DNA of 56,779 nt from Methanotrichaceae archaeon (GTDB lineage Archaea > Halobacteriota > Methanosarcinia > Methanotrichales > Methanotrichaceae), in NCBI GenBank assembly GCA_016927425.1, contig JAFGMR010000022.1:1-56779 (forward strand), given 5' to 3'. The first letter of the stretch is position 1; every line of letters begins with the position of its first letter. The position numbers and the translations under genes were made by a program. This document shows positions 43,325 through 50,504 of the stretch, piece by piece. The notes under the pieces are model-generated. The model searched no databases. It was not told the origin of the DNA and saw nothing but the letters and a program-made list of their open reading frames with translations.

Positions 43325-43367
43325 GATACGGCCCCTGGAGTTCAACAGGGGCCATATCGCCTTTTTT
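43325..43367 (+). terminator. Hairpin plus T-run after cdhE
   Basis: GGCCCCTG (43330-43337), loop GAGTTCAA, CAGGGGCC (43346-43353), with flanking GATA/TATC allowing the stem to continue after a mismatch, then a T6 run (43362-43367). It ends the ACDS operon about 30 bases after the cdhE stop. Confidence 0.75.
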
Positions 43368-43525
43368 CTCCATCTCATCCATCACTCGCACGATGATAAA
43401 GGGCAACTGAAGGAGATCACAGGAGCCGTTAGCTTGCATTTAATAAAATATTCCCGTTCATTTTTCCGTCTTCAATAAGGCCTTTGAGAAGGCAGATCTC
43501 CAGGTCAAGCCTGGGGCCCTGGACT

Positions 43526-43960
43526 ATGTTCTTCCATGCACTGGGGGACTTCCGATATTCATGCAAGAGAATAGGAGATGCGATATTTCGGGCAGACCAG
43601 GATGGCATCGTAGATGTTGATGATGCCGCCCAAGGTACAATAGCTGCAGCCGATAGCATCGACAAGAAGTATCTGGAACCCAAGGTATACAGCGCCATTC
43701 AAAGCCCTAGATATCTTACAATCCTTGAGAAGATGGCAGCGATTGCTGTCATGAAGCCCACCTTCCAAAGAAGGGATGTGGATCAACGTCTCAGCTCGGA
43801 TAAGAAGAAGGTCTTGGACAACTGTCTTCGAAAGATGAAGGACCTCGGAGCCCTTAGTCGGGATGCCGACGGCTATAGCTTCGTCAATGACCTGTATCCC
43901 TTGTATGTTCTGATGGAGAGAGACAAAAACAGGCCTCCCCACCGCCAAAAAAATGACTGA
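43526..43960 (+). pseudogene. C-terminal remnant of an archaeal AAA ATPase
   Basis: A 144-residue frame with no P-loop. Its sequence order fits the C-terminal third of archaeal ATPase_2/MNS-type ATPases: a helical lid (MFFHALGDFRYSC, DVDDAAQGTIAAADSIDKKYLEP with landmark DVDDAAQG), then SPRYLTILEKMA, a winged helix (VLDNCLRKMKDLGAL, SRDADGYSFVNDLYPLYVLM). The ATPase core that should come first is missing, and the upstream 100 bases are AT-rich. The start is uncertain (ATG 43526 or TTG 43484). It could be a free-standing wHTH protein, but a truncated ATPase is more likely. Confidence 0.5.
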
Positions 43961-43981
43961 CCGTCCGGCTGCTCCGGCCTT

Positions 43982-44362
43982 TCAGTACTCGCCCTCCTCC
44001 TCAACGCCCTCCCTCGGAGCCAAGAGCAGGTCCTGGAAGAGGAGAATCTCAATCACCTGGGCAACGTAGCGCCTCTGTTGAAACCTCTGTATGTCCTCGT
44101 GCATCCGCATCTCGCTCTCGATCTGCACCCTGATCAGCGCCAACCTGAAATCGTCGCGCACCTCATCGCCCAGCTTTAGCTGACAGAACTCCTTCAGAAG
44201 CCACGGGAGGCGCAGGGGATCTTTCAAAACCCTGGCCAATAACAGTATGCTCTCGTCTCTCTCCCCCAAGGGCTCGCCACCGGTGAGCAGGTCAAGCTCT
44301 GCCTGGGAATACCTAACATCGCCTATTGTGATATCCATCTCCAACAGATCTCCTAGAGTCAC
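43982..44362 (-). CDS. Unknown protein translationally coupled to cobY
   Basis: A 126-residue soluble protein without recognised domain. It is acidic and mainly helical, with a long central helix (LARVLKDPLRLPWLLKEFCQL) and a second (ALIRVQIESEMRMHEDIQRF), one Cys, and an acidic end (EGVEEEGEY). Its ATG overlaps the cobY stop as ATGA, so it is the fourth gene of the cobZ-cobS-cobY operon. Context suggests a corrinoid-related or methanogen-specific role; sequence alone gives no function. Confidence 0.6.
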   Translation of the reverse strand: MTLGDLLEMDITIGDVRYSQAELDLLTGGEPLGERDESILLLARVLKDPLRLPWLLKEFCQLKLGDEVRDDFRLALIRVQIESEMRMHEDIQRFQQRRYVAQVIEILLFQDLLLAPREGVEEEGEY

Positions 44363-44988
44363 TTCGAATCATTCTTATAAAGACCGTCCCCTGAAAGCCG
44401 TCCCAAAAGATCCTGGCAGAGCTCGAGATCCTCGACGGCATTCACATTGATCGCAAGCTCAACCCGGTCCATTATCAAGTGGTAATCCTCCTGCTCCTCC
44501 TCGATATCGGATCCGTCGAGTATGTTCACGCCCGACGGGACGATGAGGCAGCCGCCGTAGTTGAAGAGGGCATCCGGCCTCCTCTTTAGCCGGCGATGTA
44601 TCTCGATTGGAGTATGCACAGAAAGCGCCGGCTCTGGACGCCTCGAGTAGACCTTCGCGATCTCGCATATGAGATCCCCGCTTAAGAGGGGAAGGTCCGC
44701 CATGACCATCAGGATGGGACCTGTCACCTCCGCGATCTTCACCGCTTGAACCATATCGGCAACATAGCCAACGCCGGAGGTGGTGACGACCTCAAGTCCG
44801 TTCTCGATTGCCCAGGCTTCGGTCCTGGGGACGTTGGAGGTCGTAGCAACCCATATTCGCTTCAGACCCGCACCCTTGAGGGCGTCGACCACATAGCTTA
44901 TCAAGGGCTTGCCCTGGAGCGAGACCATAGGCTTCTCCCCCATCCCAAGCCTCGTGCCTTTGCCCCCCGCCATCACCAGGGCGTCCAA
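44359..44988 (-). CDS. cobY: Adenosylcobinamide-phosphate guanylyltransferase, archaeal type
   Basis: A 209-residue nucleotidyltransferase. The N-terminal ALVMAGGKGTRLGMGEKPMV is the GTP-binding signature of this superfamily, and the metal-binding Asp is in MVMADLPLLSG. It makes adenosylcobinamide-GDP; CobY replaces bacterial CobU in archaea. The start is taken as TTG 44988, which has GGAGGTCC upstream and overlaps the cobS end by 16 bases. An ATG at 45015 would give 218 residues. It is third in the cobZ-cobS-cobY operon. Confidence 0.9.
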   Translation of the reverse strand: MDALVMAGGKGTRLGMGEKPMVSLQGKPLISYVVDALKGAGLKRIWVATTSNVPRTEAWAIENGLEVVTTSGVGYVADMVQAVKIAEVTGPILMVMADLPLLSGDLICEIAKVYSRRPEPALSVHTPIEIHRRLKRRPDALFNYGGCLIVPSGVNILDGSDIEEEQEDYHLIMDRVELAINVNAVEDLELCQDLLGRLSGDGLYKNDSK

Positions 44989-45704
44989 GGGAGGACCTCC
45001 ATGAGGGCAAGGCATGAGATGAGCGCAATTCCCCGGGATATCTCGTTCGATGCGCCTATGCCGTCGCCCGATCCACCCCCGAAGTTCCTCTTGGAGACCG
45101 CGACGAGGTATAGTGAGGACGATAGGGAAAGCCCGAGCATGGCGAGACCCAAAGGACCGAGGATCCCTGCGCAGAGCAAGGCGGAGATAGCAAGGCCCGC
45201 CAGGAAGTCGCGCATGCCCGCCTTCTCAATCATCATCTGGCCAAAGCCCTTCTGAAAAGGCCGCGAGAAGGCGGCAAAGCCAATCATCGACTGCTTTGCA
45301 GAGACCTCGGCTGCGACGAGGGCCAGGGGAAGTAGGGTCGAGGGAAGCGCGCTCATCGTGTAGAACAGAACGATCAATATGAGTGCGATGTAGAGGCCGC
45401 CGGCCGATCCGAGATGTACGTCCTTCATGGCCCGGATCTTCTTCTCCCGGTCACCGTGGGCTGTTATGCCGTCAACGAAATCGGCTAGCCCATCGATATG
45501 GTTTATGCCGCAGAGCTTGTAGATGAGGAGAAGGACGATTACAGCAACCAGACCAGCCGGCAAAAAGGGCGATAAGAACCTTGCAACAGTTCCATAGAGA
45601 AGGCCCAGCAGAAGGCCGATCGATGGGAAGAGGTATATGTGCCTCATCATCGCCTCTATGCCCTCCATCGATATGCCGACGGGGATCGTCGTCAGGAATC
45701 CCAC
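44973..45704 (-). CDS. cobS: Adenosylcobinamide-GDP ribazoletransferase (cobalamin synthase)
   Basis: A 243-residue integral membrane enzyme with about six helices. The signature INHIDGLADFVDGITAHGDREKKIRAMKDVHLGSAG is seen as landmarks HIDGLADFVDG and DVHLGSAG, containing the acidic metal-binding residues. It joins adenosylcobinamide-GDP and alpha-ribazole phosphate. The annotated GTG start truncates the usual N-terminal helix. Codons upstream read LLDALFALRSA, which looks like genuine CobS, so a CTG at 45737 may be the true start. It overlaps cobY downstream and lies close to cobZ upstream. Confidence 0.9.
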   Translation of the reverse strand: MGFLTTIPVGISMEGIEAMMRHIYLFPSIGLLLGLLYGTVARFLSPFLPAGLVAVIVLLLIYKLCGINHIDGLADFVDGITAHGDREKKIRAMKDVHLGSAGGLYIALILIVLFYTMSALPSTLLPLALVAAEVSAKQSMIGFAAFSRPFQKGFGQMMIEKAGMRDFLAGLAISALLCAGILGPLGLAMLGLSLSSSLYLVAVSKRNFGGGSGDGIGASNEISRGIALISCLALMEVLPWTPW

Positions 45705-45730
45705 GGCCGAGCGAAGTGCGAATAGGGCGT

Positions 45731-46213
45731 CTAACAGATCGACCCCGCCCTGGTGTACATATTGGAGGAGATCCCGCCTATAAGGCCGCCGATGACGTCG
45801 TCCATGAATGGGCCAAGACGTCCAAGGATTCCTGGCTTGGCCTTGTCGAACCTGATATACTCGAATGTGCCCTTGTAGCCTCCGATATACTGGGATATGC
45901 TAAGGCCAATGACCTCGTCGGCGATGAGGTATGTCAGATCCCTGTGATAGTCCTCGCCGTTCAGGTTGGGCAGGTTGCCCGCCATCCCCTCCCCCTCCAG
46001 CAGGACGCCTGCGTATATCAGAAGGGCCAGGTTGGGATCTGATAGAGCAAGATCAAGCTCGCGGCGCAGAACCACCTCTGCCTTCTCGCGGGTCTCCACA
46101 CCCGGGTGAGGCACGTAAAGCTCCAATGCCGCGGATATGACCTCGTCCATAGCTATTCCGATCTCCAGGAGAACCTCCCGGATATCCTTTTGGGCTCTCT
46201 TCCCCGTGATCAT
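45731..46213 (-). CDS. cobZ: Alpha-ribazole-5'-phosphate phosphatase, archaeal CobZ
   Basis: A 160-residue protein with the CobZ/PgpA-like fold. Landmarks are MDEVISAALELYVPHPGVETREKA and IADEVIGLSISQYIGGYKGTFEYIRFDKAKPG (landmark YIGGYKGTFEYIRFD), ending in MDDVIGGLIGGI. Methanosarcina mazei CobZ is the established archaeal replacement for CobC. The ATG at 46213 follows GGGTGAAC. An earlier in-frame start would add 41 residues without family likeness. It is the first gene of the cobZ-cobS-cobY operon, divergent from the PII-like gene. Confidence 0.88.
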   Translation of the reverse strand: MITGKRAQKDIREVLLEIGIAMDEVISAALELYVPHPGVETREKAEVVLRRELDLALSDPNLALLIYAGVLLEGEGMAGNLPNLNGEDYHRDLTYLIADEVIGLSISQYIGGYKGTFEYIRFDKAKPGILGRLGPFMDDVIGGLIGGISSNMYTRAGSIC

Positions 46214-46297
46214 GTTCACCCTTTCACTAGAAATATGGATAAAAGAATATCCCCTTCTGCAGAAGTTATTTATGGCTTTATGTGAATGGTTTCCCAT

Positions 46298-46624
46298 ATG
46301 AAGACCATGGTTAAGATCTTTGTGGACCACGAGCATCTGGTAAAGGCGATCAATACCCTTACAGAGCTTGGCATCACCGGCTTCTATTTATATGAGTATA
46401 AGGGCATGTCCCCAAAAAGCTGGAAGCACTTCAAGCTTAGCGAGGATCCGGCGATGACCGCAGAGACCATAAGGAACCATTCAGAACCTGGAGTCATCAT
46501 CAACACCGTGGTCGGCTCGGATAAGTGCGAAGAGCTGATAAAAGAGATGGAGGAAGCCTTAAAGGGGATAAGGTTCACCATCATGGGCCACAAGGTGCTT
46601 TCCATAAAGGTCAGAGGAGACTGA
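46298..46624 (+). CDS. PII-like protein (PF10126 type)
   Basis: A 108-residue protein of PII-like size and alternating strand-helix pattern: KIFVDHEHLVKAINTLTELGITGFYLYEYKGMSP (landmarks FVDHEHLVKAI and GITGFYLYEYKG) and later VIINTVVGSDKCEELIKEM. It matches the archaeal homologue-of-PII family (Nit_Regul_Hom) rather than true GlnB, and lacks a classical T-loop tyrosine. The ATG at 46298 is about 27 bases from a TATA box TTATTTATGG, so probably leaderless; ATG 46286 is possible. The NifU-like gene follows within 7 bases. Confidence 0.7.
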   Translation: MKTMVKIFVDHEHLVKAINTLTELGITGFYLYEYKGMSPKSWKHFKLSEDPAMTAETIRNHSEPGVIINTVVGSDKCEELIKEMEEALKGIRFTIMGHKVLSIKVRGD

Positions 46625-46630
46625 AGTATA

Positions 46631-46861
46631 ATGCAGGATACTCTTAAGCAAGAGGTTGAAGCAGCCCTGGAGTCCGTGAAGAACGCCTTGAGGATGGAGG
46701 GAGGCGATGTCGAGCTCGTCGATATCGAAGATGGTGAGGTGATGGTCAGGCTCACCGGATCCTGTGCAGGCTGTCCCTTCTCCCAGATGACGCTCAAGAA
46801 CTTCGTGGAGAAGGAGCTTAAGAAGAACGTGGCCGGTGTCAAGGGAGTCGTATCGGTCTGA
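46631..46861 (+). CDS. NifU-like C-terminal domain protein
   Basis: A 76-residue single-domain NifU protein with the Fe-S carrier motif SCAGCPFS (CxxC, residues 45-48) and the typical lead GGDVELVDIEDGEVMVRLTG. It probably carries or delivers Fe-S clusters; the large Fe-S load of ACDS, Fwd and Ior in this organism makes that plausible. The ATG is 7 bases after the PII-like stop, so the two are in one operon with the Sm-like gene following. Confidence 0.88.
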   Translation: MQDTLKQEVEAALESVKNALRMEGGDVELVDIEDGEVMVRLTGSCAGCPFSQMTLKNFVEKELKKNVAGVKGVVSV

Positions 46862-46937
46862 TCACGGTGAGGGGAGGCCTCAATAGGCACCCTTGCCAAC
46901 ATTAACGATCATCTGCTATCCGCTGGAGGTCAATTTC

Positions 46938-47162
46938 GTGTTTCCGAGCAAGAAAGTTCAAACGTTGATGGGCACAAAGATCCAAGTGGAGATGAAAGGA
47001 TCGCCCCGTCACGTCCTAGAGGGGATCCTGAACAGCGTTGACGAGTACCTTAACCTTCACCTCCTGGAGACGGTTGAGCTGGTGGACGGGGAACGAACCA
47101 GGTCATTGGGTTCGGTAATACTCCGTGGAAACAACATCATACTGATCACCCCTGTGGAGTAG
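46938..47162 (+). CDS. Archaeal Sm-like (LSm) RNA-binding protein
   Basis: A 74-residue protein with Sm1 (LMGTKIQVEMKGSPRHVLEGILNSVDEYLNLHL; landmarks GTKIQVEMKG and SVDEYLNLHL) and Sm2 (LGSVILRGNNIILITP, with the IRG-like loop as LRG). It forms a homo-heptameric ring binding U-rich RNA. The GTG at 46938 has GGAGGT 7 bases upstream and matches family length; an earlier TTG at 46893 would add 15 unlike residues. It lies in a small-protein operon between NifU-like and HTH genes. Confidence 0.9.
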   Translation: MFPSKKVQTLMGTKIQVEMKGSPRHVLEGILNSVDEYLNLHLLETVELVDGERTRSLGSVILRGNNIILITPVE

Positions 47163-47178
47163 ATCGGGGAGGGCCCAG

Positions 47179-47574
47179 ATGACCGAGGACGCACTTGAGT
47201 ACATAAGATCCCAGGAGGAGGGAGTCCTCCAGAGCGACCTCTGGAAGGCCCTGAACATCGATTCTCGCAAATGCAGCAGAATTGTTGCCAAGCTCTTGAA
47301 GGAGAGGCTGATCATACGGGAGGCGGAGACCATCAACGGGATCCGTACCTACCGGCTGCATCACACGGAACGATTGCCCCCCTCCGGCCATCGTTTCGAG
47401 CATCTAATGGTGGAGGATATCTTCGAGCCCTGTGCTGGATGCATTGAAGAATGTATTCCACAGCACTGCGCAAAGCTGAGCGAGTGGATATTTGCGATAG
47501 TCCTAAGCCAGGGGCCGCCAGAGGAGGGGGAGTCGCTCAGAAAGGTGGAGGCGGCAAGAATCCAGCCAGTTTAG
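47179..47574 (+). CDS. Winged-helix regulator with C-terminal cysteine cluster
   Basis: A 131-residue protein. The N-terminal 70 residues form a MarR/Lrp-like winged helix (VLQSDLWKALNIDSRKCSRIVAKLL; landmark LWKALNIDSRKCSRI, then GIRTYRL wing). The C-terminal part carries EPCAGCIEECIPQHC, a compact Cys cluster that might bind Fe-S or zinc and make the regulator redox- or metal-responsive. It follows the Sm-like gene by 16 bases and is probably cotranscribed. A conserved methanogen-specific regulator seems likely; target unknown. Confidence 0.75.
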   Translation: MTEDALEYIRSQEEGVLQSDLWKALNIDSRKCSRIVAKLLKERLIIREAETINGIRTYRLHHTERLPPSGHRFEHLMVEDIFEPCAGCIEECIPQHCAKLSEWIFAIVLSQGPPEEGESLRKVEAARIQPV

Positions 47575-47710
47575 GCCCTCTAACCGTCCTCCAGAGCGAG
47601 GCCGATCGGCATCTCCCCACCAAAGGGGATGGGCGGCGAAAAAACCGTCTGTAACGCCGCCACAATTACCTTCTGATCGCTCGAATGGATGGAGTCCGCC
47701 ATGATCCGGC

Positions 47711-48019
47711 TCAGACGCTTATCTGACCCGCACCAAATCCCCTCTTTGTCAAAATATCCTTGATGCGGTTTACGTGATTGCCCTGCAGCTCGATTATCCC
47801 ATCCTTCACAGTTCCACCACAGGCAAGCTTGGACTTGAGATAGGTGCAGAGCTCCTGAAGGTCAATCTCATGCGGATCGATCCCGTGGATAACAGTTACC
47901 TCCTTGCCATATCGCCTTCTATTGACCTTGACCGTTATTCTCTGCTGTTCCTTGGCCACCTCTTCGCAGATGCAGAGCTCCTTGGGAAGACCGCAAACCG
48001 TGCACATTTCAGAACTCAT
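47711..48019 (-). CDS. SUI1/aIF1-type translation initiation factor
   Basis: A 102-residue SUI1-domain protein. The N-terminal zinc-knuckle-like [13 protein letters not shown] (residues 6-18) precedes the SUI1 fold ([22 protein letters not shown]; landmarks [29 protein letters not shown]). It acts in start-codon selection at the 30S subunit. The length matches archaeal aIF1. It stands between the HTH gene (opposite strand, 136 bases) and the vWA gene, with its own upstream gap of about 100 bases. Confidence 0.92.
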   Translation of the reverse strand: MSSEMCTVCGLPKELCICEEVAKEQQRITVKVNRRRYGKEVTVIHGIDPHEIDLQELCTYLKSKLACGGTVKDGIIELQGNHVNRIKDILTKRGFGAGQISV

Positions 48020-48122
48020 CTAGGGGCACTTGCATCCATAAAATATAGAACTTACTGCCAAGAGATCTCATGAGAGCAATCTCCAAGGTCGAGCGATTAG
48101 GCAAAAACGAGATGGGAGAGGC

Positions 48123-50504
48123 TCATGGCCTCCGAGGAGATGGTTTTCGCCTCACCTCCTTGAGCCTCCTATGGACGACTTCCAGTAAGAAGATCGCGAG
48201 GGCCAGAAGGAGCAATATGTCGCGCCGGCTCTCCCTGACCTGGACCATCCTCTCGCTCGACTTCCTCGCCTCGATCACCAGGCTCCGGCGAGCCTCGTCC
48301 GGCGAGAGGACCTTGCCACCGAACGCCAGAATCTGCTTCTCCAGCTCCTTATTGTACCCAACATCCCAGAGCTCGATCGGATAGTTCACAGCGAGCGAGA
48401 ACTCCCCCAAGTGGTAAATTCCAGCGATGGGGGCGGGAAGCACTGTACGATACATGCTATCGCCGACCCGCTCAACCTGGAGAGACTGGCCCTGAACGCT
48501 CGGGGGGCTGTTACTGGTTATGGTGATCTCGGCAGGGCTTCCCTCCCAAGCGTCCGGAGCATCGATCCTCTCGCCCTCGGGCCTTGGGTCCCCTATGGCC
48601 CAGTTCACGGATGAGGAGATGACAACCGAGTTCTCGGCCGAGTATAGGGAGGAAGCCCAACGGTTCCCATCGTCGGTGGAGAGCGAAACGACTCTCCCCA
48701 GGCCGTATCTCCAGGAGGTCAGGACCGGTTTTCCGTCCGCCATGACGACGAGCCTCTGGGCTCCGGGACGCGGAGTTACGTCGTTGAAGCCTGTGATGTT
48801 GGCGCTCAGGTTTAGGCCGGAGGTGATGTAGTGGTTGGCGGTAAGGACGCTGAGACCATATCCTGTGGCGCTCTCGATCTGCTCTGCCTCATCCTCCGTG
48901 GTCTGGATCTCGCCAGAGTGGACGGTCAGCGACGATGGATAGGTCGCTGCGAAGAAACGAGAGCCAGTGGCCTCTGCAAGTGACCTCAGCTTGGATGGGG
49001 CGTTCAAAAAGGCCTGGACCTGGATCAGCGTCGTGTTCACATCCATCCTCACAAGCATCTCCTTGGATCCGAGAAAGACATCCTCAGTCAGACGGCCGTC
49101 CGAGAAGAGGATGATCTCCCCTTCCCCTGTCGAGCTGTTGAGCATATCCCAGGCAAGGTTCATCCCATCGTCCATATGGGTCTCCTCGGTTCCGCTCGGC
49201 CAGAGGCTGACTATCTTCTCCTCCAGACCTGGAAGGGAACGGGCAAGCGGCATGGGACCTGAGACCACATAGGCCTTGGTTCCAAAGACCACGACCCCCA
49301 CCAGGTAGTCGGAGAACTCGGGCGATCGGAGAAGCTCGAGGGCAAGCGCCTTCTCATAGTCCAGGTAGGGAGTCCCGTCGCCCATGACCTGTTGCTGCAT
49401 CGATCCCGAGATGTCGAGGACGACCACCATCGTCTTGCCCCCCTTGAACGTGCTAGGACGGGATCTGACCGGGAGGACCTGCTCGAGGGTCGAGTTCAGG
49501 TAGCCGCCAAGCTCATAGGAGGTCATCCCCCCAACCACGACGAGGCCGCCGCCATCCCTGACGTAGTCCACCAAGGAGGCCATCTCAGGGGAGAAAGGAC
49601 GATTCGCAAGGACGACGGCCTTGTAGCCCTCGAGCGACTTTGGGAGCTCCTCCTCGATCGTCATGCCGTAGAGCTCGGAGAGGACATCAGAGAGTGGCGA
49701 GCTTGCACCTTCCGTGATCAATAGCACATTTGGCTTGGGCACAACGTATACTGCTTTCTGATACTCGTTGTTTGCACGATGAAGGTCTTGAGCAGGCGAG
49801 ATAACCGCCCGAAGGATGTGGCTTCCGACGCTCCGAAAGGCGTAGGGGATCTTGATCGAGGTCGTGTTCTCCCCATTTAGTGGCTGATCGTATATCCTCT
49901 CCCCATCGGCGAAGACCGCAAGGCCTCCTCCTGGCGGGCCGCCGGCCGATCTGACGATCACAGTGAAAGGATAGTCCCCGCCGAGGACTGCTGTGTTGGT
50001 CCCCGAGATCTCAACGCTCGAGTCCGCCCGGTCGGGCTCCATTCTAAGTGCGAAGACGGTAACGTTCGAGGATCGGGCAAGCGCGAGGGATTCTTCAAGC
50101 CCCATCCCCCGGTTGCTGTAGCCGTCGGATACAAGCAGAATTGCGTCTCCCTGTGGGGCGTTTCTCACTATCTCCTCGCCGAGCGGAGTGAAGTTGCCGG
50201 AAAATACCCTGATCTGGCTGTCGGAAATTGCATCCTTCAGCCCCTCGCCTACGCCTGATGGGAATATCGCCATAGAATCGGTCCGATCATCAAGGACGAT
50301 TATGCGCGGTCGCTTTGAGCTCTCCATGTGGCTTGCGACCATGTAGGGGTTTGCGAGCGCCATAATGAGGAGGCATATCACTGCCGTCCTGCTTGCGACA
50401 AGCACCCGGTCCTTGCCACGGCGCAGATAGAGGAGGCCTGCTGCCAGAACGAACGGAAGCGCCCAGAGCAGCTCGGCATGGGTCAGATATAGGCCCTGTA
50501 TCAT
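48123..50504 (-). CDS. von Willebrand A membrane protein
   Basis: A 793-residue protein. Two N-terminal membrane helices (about 10-25 and 35-58) are followed by an extracytoplasmic region. This holds a DISGS MIDAS site (VVLDISGSMQQQ, about residue 365), an upstream VSDGYSNRG (about residue 125), a glutamine-amidotransferase-like segment (VVVGGMTSYELGGYL), and a C-terminal membrane helix (ILLLLALAIFLLEVVHRRL) near 765-785. Such proteins pair with BatA-type vWA proteins, as here. Their role in envelope integrity or assembly is inferred. It overlaps the upstream gene by 4 bases. Confidence 0.82.
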   Translation of the reverse strand: MIQGLYLTHAELLWALPFVLAAGLLYLRRGKDRVLVASRTAVICLLIMALANPYMVASHMESSKRPRIIVLDDRTDSMAIFPSGVGEGLKDAISDSQIRVFSGNFTPLGEEIVRNAPQGDAILLVSDGYSNRGMGLEESLALARSSNVTVFALRMEPDRADSSVEISGTNTAVLGGDYPFTVIVRSAGGPPGGGLAVFADGERIYDQPLNGENTTSIKIPYAFRSVGSHILRAVISPAQDLHRANNEYQKAVYVVPKPNVLLITEGASSPLSDVLSELYGMTIEEELPKSLEGYKAVVLANRPFSPEMASLVDYVRDGGGLVVVGGMTSYELGGYLNSTLEQVLPVRSRPSTFKGGKTMVVVLDISGSMQQQVMGDGTPYLDYEKALALELLRSPEFSDYLVGVVVFGTKAYVVSGPMPLARSLPGLEEKIVSLWPSGTEETHMDDGMNLAWDMLNSSTGEGEIILFSDGRLTEDVFLGSKEMLVRMDVNTTLIQVQAFLNAPSKLRSLAEATGSRFFAATYPSSLTVHSGEIQTTEDEAEQIESATGYGLSVLTANHYITSGLNLSANITGFNDVTPRPGAQRLVVMADGKPVLTSWRYGLGRVVSLSTDDGNRWASSLYSAENSVVISSSVNWAIGDPRPEGERIDAPDAWEGSPAEITITSNSPPSVQGQSLQVERVGDSMYRTVLPAPIAGIYHLGEFSLAVNYPIELWDVGYNKELEKQILAFGGKVLSPDEARRSLVIEARKSSERMVQVRESRRDILLLLALAIFLLEVVHRRLKEVRRKPSPRRP

